DNA from: Hydrogenophaga sp.
GTDB taxonomy: Bacteria; Pseudomonadota; Gammaproteobacteria; Burkholderiales; Burkholderiaceae_C
Direction of reading: 5' to 3'
Assembly (NCBI GenBank): GCA_030682835.1
Contig: JAUXNG010000104.1
Coordinates: forward strand, 1 to 64,000
DNA: 64,000 nt
The first letter of the stretch is position 1. Each line of letters opens with the position of its first letter. Positions 58,359-64,000 of the stretch are shown here, piece after piece. Under the pieces are notes generated by a model. The model was not told the DNA's origin. It was given only the letters and a program-made list of their open reading frames with translations, and searched no databases. A program made the position numbers and the translations under genes.

Positions 58359-59624
58359 TCAGGCCAGGCTGGGCTTGGGCCCTGAACGGCCCAGCCCGAT
58401 GCCGCTGGCTCGCGCCCGCTTCAGCAGGAACAGCACGATGCCCACATTGAGCAGGTTGAAGCCGATGCCGTTGATGAACGCGGCTTGGTAGGAACCGGTC
58501 AGGTCGAAGATGGCGCCCGACATCCAGCCGCCCAAGGCCATGCCGAACAGCGTGGCCATCAACACCGTGCCCACGCGGGCGCCGGCCTGAACCGCCGGGA
58601 AATGCTCGCGCACGATCAGCGCATAGCTCGGCACGATGCCCCCCTGGAACAGGCCGAACATCGCCGAGATGAGGTAGAGCGGCACCAGGCCATCGAAGGG
58701 CAGGAACATGAGCAGCGCCACGCCCTGCAGCACCGAGCCGAGCAGCAGGGTGCGCAGGCCGCCGATGTGGTCCGAGATCCAGCCCGAGATGAGGCGGCTG
58801 GCGACGCCCATGCCCAACATGATCGACAGCATCTCGGCGCCGCGCGCCGCCCCGAAGCCCAGGTCGGTGCAGTAGGCCACGATGTGCACCTGTGGCATGG
58901 ACATGGCCACGCAGCACGACACGCCGGCCACGCACAGCAGGGTCTGCAGCGTGCCGGGTGACAGCCCCAGCGGCCGCGCGGACGCGGGTGCAGCGGTCCC
59001 GGGCACCACTGTCAGCACCTCGGGCGCCGGCTGCTCCGGCGGGCGGCGGCGCAGCACCCAGGCCAGCGGCAGCATCACCAGCAGGCAGAAGATGCCGATG
59101 CGGGTGTAAGCGAGGCGCCAGCCGCCGTTGTCGATGCCGAGCTGGATCAGCGGTGGCCACAGCGCCCCGGCCAGGTAGTTGCCGCTCATGCAGATCGCCA
59201 GCGCGATGCCGCGGCGGTGCGTGAACCAGCGCGAGGTGTCGGCCACCAGCGGTGCAAACGTGGCCGAGGTGCCGAGCAGCCCGATCAGCAGGCCCTGCGC
59301 CAGGCTGAACTGCCAGAGCGTGGTGGCCGCGCCGGCGGCAATAAAGCCCAGTCCCAGGCCCACCGCCCCACCGAGCACGGGCACCATCACACCGAAGCGG
59401 TCGGCCAGGCGGCCCATGAGGATGCCGCCCAGACCGAAGCCGACCATGGTGAGGGTGTAGGGCAGTGAGGCATCGCCGCGGGCCACGCCGAAGTCGGCCT
59501 GGATGCGGGGCAGCACCACCGTGACCGAGTACATGCCGACGCCGCCCAGCGTCATGAGCGCCAGCGACACCGCCAGCCGGAACCACGCGTAGGGCGATTC
59601 GGCGCTGGCGGCGGGTGCGGCCAT
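58359..59624 (-). CDS. Major facilitator superfamily transporter
   Basis: A 421-residue permease with twelve hydrophobic segments. MFS motif A in the first loop is GRLADRFGVMVPVLGG, and the second half carries GWISDHIGGLRTLLLG in the matching position. The N-terminus has an extra hydrophilic 12-residue leader. The general type (OFA / monocarboxylate-like) is common in Comamonadaceae and often transports organic anions; a substrate cannot be assigned. It starts 2 bases downstream of proQ, so it can be translated from the same message. Confidence 0.87.
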   Translation of the reverse strand: MAAPAASAESPYAWFRLAVSLALMTLGGVGMYSVTVVLPRIQADFGVARGDASLPYTLTMVGFGLGGILMGRLADRFGVMVPVLGGAVGLGLGFIAAGAATTLWQFSLAQGLLIGLLGTSATFAPLVADTSRWFTHRRGIALAICMSGNYLAGALWPPLIQLGIDNGGWRLAYTRIGIFCLLVMLPLAWVLRRRPPEQPAPEVLTVVPGTAAPASARPLGLSPGTLQTLLCVAGVSCCVAMSMPQVHIVAYCTDLGFGAARGAEMLSIMLGMGVASRLISGWISDHIGGLRTLLLGSVLQGVALLMFLPFDGLVPLYLISAMFGLFQGGIVPSYALIVREHFPAVQAGARVGTVLMATLFGMALGGWMSGAIFDLTGSYQAAFINGIGFNLLNVGIVLFLLKRARASGIGLGRSGPKPSLA

Positions 59625-59626
59625 GT

Positions 59627-60490
59627 TCAGGCCTGTTCGTCTGCCTGGTCGGCGCCTGCCTCGGGGGCCGTTGTCTCGGGGGTGGCGGCGGCAACAACAG
59701 CGGAAGCAGCAGAAGCGGCCACCGCTGCCCGGGCTCGGGCGCGCTCCAGGGTGCGGTTCGCGTCCAGCACGTGCAGGCCGTACATGTCGGCAAAGGCTTC
59801 CACCGTGAGGCCGCTGGCCTCGAAGGTGCGCAGCAGGGCCTCGTCGCGCGCGGCGCGCACGGCGGCTTCTGCGAGGGCGTCGCGTGTGAGCTGGTTCACC
59901 TCTTCGTCGCGGCCCATCATGCGCAGTGCGTAGTCCTCGCGCGTGAGGCCAGAGGCCTCGAACGCCTGCAGGATGCGCTGGCGCAGCTTGGGGCGCAGGT
60001 CTTCGCGGCTGCGGCTACCCCGGCGGCGGAACACCTCGATCAGCGCGTGGTGCACCTGCTCGGGCGTGAGGTCTTCCACGGGCTGGCCGTCCAGGTCGTG
60101 GCGCTGCATACCGGAGGCCACCACCGTGAGGTAGCGGCTGGAGCGGGTGTGCAGGGCCAGCGCGGCCTTCAGACCGTCCTTGTCCAGCACCTCGGGCTGT
60201 GCCGCGAGAAGGTCTTGGAAGATGCCGCGCTTGAGTGGGCGAAGCGTTTCGCCGAAGAGCTGCGGGTACAGCGTGGCGAGCTGGTCCAGCACTGGGTGCT
60301 GGCGGGGGCCGCGGCCTTCGGCGGGGCGGTTCTCGGCTGTTGCAGCGGCAGGTCCGCGTGCCTGTCCCGCGCCACGACTGCCACCACGGCGGGGGCGCCG
60401 CCCGGCGGGTGTGGTGGCGTCGGGTGCCCCGGCGGGCGCAGACGCTGCAGAGGCTGGGGTATCGGGCGAATCGGAAGCGGTGGGGGTCAT
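59627..60490 (-). CDS. proQ: ProQ/FinO domain RNA chaperone
   Basis: A 287-residue RNA-binding protein. The N-terminal 65 residues are low-complexity with Arg-Gly repeats. The FinO core follows (about 65-165): LYPQLFGETLRPLKRGIFQDLL, LDKDGLKAALALHTRSSRYL and MQRHDLDGQPVEDLTPEQVHHAL, matching ProQ. The C-terminus holds a helical region and an Ala/Glu-rich tail in place of the usual Tudor-like domain. ProQ binds structured sRNAs and 3' ends. ATG 60490 is preferred; the open frame upstream is unrelated. It precedes the MFS gene. Confidence 0.92.
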   Translation of the reverse strand: MTPTASDSPDTPASAASAPAGAPDATTPAGRRPRRGGSRGAGQARGPAAATAENRPAEGRGPRQHPVLDQLATLYPQLFGETLRPLKRGIFQDLLAAQPEVLDKDGLKAALALHTRSSRYLTVVASGMQRHDLDGQPVEDLTPEQVHHALIEVFRRRGSRSREDLRPKLRQRILQAFEASGLTREDYALRMMGRDEEVNQLTRDALAEAAVRAARDEALLRTFEASGLTVEAFADMYGLHVLDANRTLERARARAAVAASAASAVVAAATPETTAPEAGADQADEQA

Positions 60491-60910
60491 GAAACGGGTG
60501 CGCAAGGGCAGGGCAGGAAAGTCCCACATCATGCCAGCCCGAAGCCGCCGCACCGCTGCCAGCCCTGGTTTTGTCAGTGAACGATACGAAAGCGTTCGGG
60601 ATGTTTCCCGGCGTGACACGGGGTAGTTTTGGTTGACCCTGCCTGATTCGCTGGCAATGATGAGCGCTGTACTTGTTCAAAAACCAGCGTGCAACCAGTG
60701 CCAGGGAGTGGCAGGTGACCGGTGATCCAAGCTCCGGCTTTCGGACGATTCACCCAAGGTCACCAGCTGGCGAGACGCTCTGGCGCTCGATTCCTGTGCC
60801 GTGCACCGGCCGGTCCGCATCTTGTGGCGGGCTCGGGGTGGACGCGCCATGCGTACCCTCTCGCGCCCGCTTGCGGCGGCCGTTCCATCTGTTAGGGAGG
60901 GCAGCATCAC
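60491..60910. other. Promoter region between proQ and the NAGGN genes
   Basis: These 420 bases separate two divergent starts and hold no convincing gene. TTGACC at 60633-60638 with CAATGA 16 bases later is the best sigma-70-like pair, but the -10 is poor. The osmotically induced NAGGN genes should be controlled from here. An AGGGAGGG ribosome binding site precedes ATG 60911. No strong palindrome was found. Confidence 0.45.
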
Positions 60911-62683
60911 ATGTGTGGAATCGCAGGCGAAATCCGGTTTGACGGCAGACCCGTCGATGTGGGCGCGTTGCAGCGCATGAACGAGCGCCACACGGCGCGC
61001 GGGCCAGACGGCCAGGGCATGTTCATCTCCGACCGGCATGGCTTCGGCCACCGCCGGCTGAAGATCATGGACCTGTCGGACGCGGCGCAGCAGCCCATGT
61101 TCGACCCGGTGCTCGGGTTGGGCATCGTGTTCAACGGCGCCATCTACAACCATGCCGATCTGCGCCGTGAGCTGGATGCGCTGGGCTACCGCTTCTTCTC
61201 CACCGGCGACACGGAAGTGCTGATCAAGGCTTACCACGCCTGGGGGCCGGACTTCGTCAAACGCCTCAACGGCATGTTTGCCTTTGCCCTGTGGGAGCGC
61301 GACAGCGGCCGCGTGCTGCTGGGGCGCGACCGCCTGGGCATCAAGCCGCTGTACCTGGCGCCGGTGGCGGGCGGGCTGCGCTTTGCCTCCACGCTGCCTG
61401 CGCTGGTGGCCGGTGGCGGCATCGACACATCCATCGACCCGGTCGCGCTGAACCACTACCTCTCGCTGCACGCCATCGTGCCCGCGCCGCGCACGCTGCT
61501 CAAGGGCGTGCGCAAGCTCGCACCCGGCACGCTGCTGCACGTGGAGCCGGACGGCACGACGCGCGAGCAAGCGTTCTGGACGCTGAGCTACGAGCGCGAC
61601 GCCGCCGACGAGTCGCGTTCCTTTGACGACTGGCGCGAGATCCTGCTGGATGGCCTGCGCGCTTCGGTGAAGCGCCGGCTGGTGGCCGACGTGCCGGTGG
61701 GTGCGCTGCTCTCGGGTGGTGTCGATTCCAGCCTCATCGTGGGGCTGATGGCCGAGGCCGGCGTGCACGAGCTGCGCACCTACAACGTTGGCTTTGAAGA
61801 CGTGGGCGGCGAGAAGGGCAACGAGTTCGCCTACGCCGACATCGTGGCGCAGCGCTTCGGCACCGTGCACGAGCGCATCTTCGTGCCCGAGGCCGAGCTG
61901 CTGCACCGCCTGCCCGACGCCATTGCGGCCATGAGCGAGCCCATGGTCAGCCACGACTGCATCGGCTTCTACCTGCTCTCCGAAGCGGTGGCGCGCCACA
62001 CCAAGGTGGTGCAGAGCGGACAGGGCGCCGACGAGGTGTTTGGCGGCTACCACTGGTACCCGAAGCTGCAGGGCAGCCAGGACCCAGTGGCCGACTACCT
62101 GGCCGCCTTCCGCGACCGCGACCACGCCGAATACCTTGAGGTGGTGCAGCCCGCCTATGCCGGCGACGACCACACGGCACGCTTCGTGGCCGAACGCCTG
62201 CGGGCGCCCGGTGCTACCGACCCGGTGGACCAGGCCCTGCGCATGGACACCACCGTGATGCTGGTGGACGACCCGGTCAAGCGGGTCGACAACATGACCA
62301 TGGCCTTCGGCCTGGAAGCCCGCGTGCCCTTCCTCGACCACGAACTGGTGGAGCTGGCCGCGCGCATTCCGGCGCGCCACAAGCTGGCCGGTGGCGGCAA
62401 GGGCATCCTGAAGGAAGCGGCGCGCCAGGTGATCCCGTCCGAGGTGATCGACCGGCCCAAGGGTTATTTCCCGGTGCCGGCCTTGAAGTACCTGCAGGGC
62501 GACGTGCTGGAACGCGTGCGCGACGCGCTCACCAGCCAGGCCGCCCGCGAGCGCGGCCTGTTCCAGCCGGCCTACGTGCAGCGGCTGCTGGACGACCCGG
62601 CTGCCCACATCACCCCCTTGCAAGGCTCCAAGCTCTGGCAGCTTGGCCTGCTCGAAATCTGGCTCCAGACCCATCTGCACTGA
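60911..62683 (+). CDS. asnO: N-acetylglutaminylglutamine amidotransferase
   Basis: A 590-residue asparagine-synthetase-type enzyme. Cys2 in MCGIAGEIRFDG is the glutaminase nucleophile, with GPDGQGMF, FNGAIYNHADLR and DTEVLIKAY completing that domain. The synthetase domain carries the pyrophosphatase loop LLSGGVDSSLIVGL and KVVQSGQGADEVFGGYHWYP. This type amidates N-acetylglutaminylglutamine, giving the osmoprotectant NAGGN. The assignment follows from the next gene (GNAT/ATP-grasp), the typical partner. The two genes abut: TGA at 62681-62683 and ATG at 62684. Confidence 0.92.
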   Translation: MCGIAGEIRFDGRPVDVGALQRMNERHTARGPDGQGMFISDRHGFGHRRLKIMDLSDAAQQPMFDPVLGLGIVFNGAIYNHADLRRELDALGYRFFSTGDTEVLIKAYHAWGPDFVKRLNGMFAFALWERDSGRVLLGRDRLGIKPLYLAPVAGGLRFASTLPALVAGGGIDTSIDPVALNHYLSLHAIVPAPRTLLKGVRKLAPGTLLHVEPDGTTREQAFWTLSYERDAADESRSFDDWREILLDGLRASVKRRLVADVPVGALLSGGVDSSLIVGLMAEAGVHELRTYNVGFEDVGGEKGNEFAYADIVAQRFGTVHERIFVPEAELLHRLPDAIAAMSEPMVSHDCIGFYLLSEAVARHTKVVQSGQGADEVFGGYHWYPKLQGSQDPVADYLAAFRDRDHAEYLEVVQPAYAGDDHTARFVAERLRAPGATDPVDQALRMDTTVMLVDDPVKRVDNMTMAFGLEARVPFLDHELVELAARIPARHKLAGGGKGILKEAARQVIPSEVIDRPKGYFPVPALKYLQGDVLERVRDALTSQAARERGLFQPAYVQRLLDDPAAHITPLQGSKLWQLGLLEIWLQTHLH

Positions 62684-64000
62684 ATGAACAACGCACACAT
62701 GCGCAAAGACGCACAACGGGCCCTGCGACTGGGCCGCATCCCCATTCCCCACACGGGGCCCCGCAGCGAGACCGCACAGCGAACCGACGTGGTGGTGCAG
62801 TGCGGCTGGGGCCGCCTCATTGCCGGCCACACCTTCGCCGAGCCGGCCGACGTGGCCGCCGCGCTGCTGCAGGAGCACCCCGGCCAGCGCGACATCGCCT
62901 TCTACCTCGACAAGCCCCATGTGGTGGTGTCGCACGCGCCGCAGCAGCTGTTCATCGACCCGTCCGAAACCTACCGGCTCTATCTCAACACTTACACGCC
63001 GCAGCGCGCGGTGCGCCGGGGCTTCACGGTGCGCCGGCTGCGCTCGCGCGCCGACGTGGCGGCCATCAACGCCATTTATCGCACGCGCCGCATGGTGCCG
63101 GTGGACCCGGCGCTGGTGTGGGGCGAGCGCGCCGGTCGCCAGACCATCTACGCGCTGGCCGAGGACCGCCTGACCGGCGAGGTGATCGGTGTGGTGATGG
63201 GGCTGGACCAGGTCGAGGCCTTTGGTGACAAGGCCGCCGGCGCCAGCCTGTGGGCGCTGGCGGTGGCGCCGCAGGCCACCCACCCCGGCATTGGCGAGGC
63301 GCTCACGCGTTACCTCGCCGAGCACTTCCAGGCCCGCGGGCGCTCGTTCATGGACCTCTCGGTGCTGCACGACAACCAGCAGGCCATTGCGCTGTACCGC
63401 AAGCTCGGGTTCCAGAACGTGCCGGTCTTCGCGGTGAAGCGCCGCAACGCCATCAACGAGCCCCTGTTCACGGGCGGCGGCCCGCAGTCCGACGGTCTGA
63501 ATCCTTACGCCCGCATCATCGTGGACGAGGCCCAGCGCCGCGGCATCCGCGTGGAGGTGATCGACGCCGAGAACGGCTACTTCCGCCTCGACTACAGCGG
63601 CCGCAGCGTGGTGTGCCGCGAGTCCCTGTCCGAGCTCACCAGCGCGGTGGCCATGAGCCGCTGCGCCGACAAGCGCGTGACCGTGCGCCTGCTCGAAGGC
63701 GCCGGACTCAGCGTGCCGAAGCAGCGCCTGGCCGGCGACGCGGTGGAGAACGCCGCCTTCCTGCGCGAGCACGGCGCCATCGTGGTCAAGCCGGTGGACG
63801 GTGAGCAGGGCAAGGGCATCAGCGTGAACCTGACCTTGCCAGAGGACGTGGAGGCCGCCATCGAGAACGCCAGCCATTACGGCGAGCGCGTGCTGCTGGA
63901 ACAGTTCTGCGAGGGGCAGGACCTGCGCATCGTCGTTATCAACCACCGGGTGGTGGCCGCGGCCATCCGCAAGCCGGCCACGGTGGTGGGCGACGGCAGC
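62684..64000 (+). CDS. ngg: N-acetylglutaminylglutamine synthetase (partial, runs off the right edge)
   Basis: The frame is open from ATG 62684 to the window end (439 codons) without a stop, so the C-terminus is missing. An N-terminal region is followed by a GNAT acetyltransferase domain (about residues 100-260, with LWALAVAPQATHPGIGEALT and LHDNQQAIALYRKLGFQNV) and then the start of an ATP-grasp ligase domain (AIVVKPVDGEQGKGISVNL). This GNAT plus ATP-grasp fusion makes N-acetylglutaminylglutamine from two glutamines and acetyl-CoA. It follows asnO without a gap, so they form one operon. A M42-type peptidase gene often follows in this cluster; it would lie beyond the window. Confidence 0.93.
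   Translation, partial: MNNAHMRKDAQRALRLGRIPIPHTGPRSETAQRTDVVVQCGWGRLIAGHTFAEPADVAAALLQEHPGQRDIAFYLDKPHVVVSHAPQQLFIDPSETYRLYLNTYTPQRAVRRGFTVRRLRSRADVAAINAIYRTRRMVPVDPALVWGERAGRQTIYALAEDRLTGEVIGVVMGLDQVEAFGDKAAGASLWALAVAPQATHPGIGEALTRYLAEHFQARGRSFMDLSVLHDNQQAIALYRKLGFQNVPVFAVKRRNAINEPLFTGGGPQSDGLNPYARIIVDEAQRRGIRVEVIDAENGYFRLDYSGRSVVCRESLSELTSAVAMSRCADKRVTVRLLEGAGLSVPKQRLAGDAVENAAFLREHGAIVVKPVDGEQGKGISVNLTLPEDVEAAIENASHYGERVLLEQFCEGQDLRIVVINHRVVAAAIRKPATVVGDGS

Noticed and set aside
60677-63946. Minus-strand frame of 1089 codons opposite the NAGGN genes
   Set aside because: His/Gln/Arg-rich antisense translation with no domain. The plus-strand genes carry clear catalytic motifs.
1-64000. tRNA, rRNA or CRISPR array
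   Set aside because: I saw no cloverleaf with matching conserved bases, no rRNA sequence and no regularly spaced direct repeats.

Overview
The window is very GC-rich DNA from a proteobacterium, most likely a betaproteobacterium of the order Burkholderiales, family Comamonadaceae (Hydrogenophaga-like). This placement is inferred from codon usage and gene content: PhaM, a DUF3567 protein, a PutA without a DNA-binding domain beside an Lrp regulator, and the set rsmI / yraN / diaA / dolP. No rRNA, tRNA or CRISPR array was recognised. Most of the window looks like chromosomal housekeeping and accessory metabolism, with two visible mobile-element scars.

Layout. 1-622: the right end of an IS66-type element, abutting a histidine kinase that has lost its 5' part. 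0.98-3.2 kb: BCCT osmolyte transporter and MarC protein. 3.26-6.7 kb (minus): a tight operon of patatin-like lipase, GntP-type permease and alpha/beta hydrolase. 6.9-15.6 kb: DinG-type helicase, CopD-like protein, YdjM-like membrane hydrolase, Tat-exported intradiol dioxygenase, an acyl-CoA synthetase/acetyltransferase fusion and a DUF502 protein. 15.6-18.3 kb: rsmI diverging from yraN-diaA-dolP. 18.5-22.7 kb: a hydroxyisobutyrate-dehydrogenase-like enzyme, pilU, pilT and the YggS-type PLP protein. 22.7-30 kb: a DUF3617 protein, an Lrp regulator diverging from putA, and a PAS/GGDEF/EAL protein. 30-38.4 kb: a small possible RRM protein, a biotinyl/carboxyltransferase fusion, a response regulator with a seven-PAS kinase, and a GlcD-like oxidase. 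38.5-44.8 kb: Hsp20, a LysR regulator, purU, a class III aminotransferase, a frameshifted ChaN-like gene, an AbrB-type membrane protein and a DUF3567 protein. 44.9-50.1 kb: DUF3108 protein, IclR regulator diverging from a fumarylacetoacetase-family enzyme, a branched-chain-type binding protein and a VOC protein. 50.1-52.9 kb: a complete-looking group II intron with its reverse transcriptase. 53-60.5 kb: CAP lipoprotein, eRF1-like protein, DksA/TraR zinc finger, enoyl-CoA hydratase, PhaM, FIST protein, MFS transporter and ProQ. 60.9-64 kb: the asparagine-synthetase-like and GNAT/ATP-grasp genes for N-acetylglutaminylglutamine amide; the second runs off the window.

Three observations stand out. 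First, five copies of a structured intergenic repeat lie 0-9 bases after a stop codon, always in the same orientation relative to that gene. Their outer stems change sequence but keep pairing. Second, the group II intron appears to sit directly after the start codon of the VOC gene, so the start codon visible next to the VOC gene belongs to intron domain VI. Third, the ChaN-like gene is broken by one exact 7-base tandem duplication.

Two functional themes recur. One is osmoprotection (BCCT transporter and NAGGN synthesis). The other is hydroxyalkanoate and fatty-acid metabolism (PhaM, enoyl-CoA hydratase, patatin, GntP permease).
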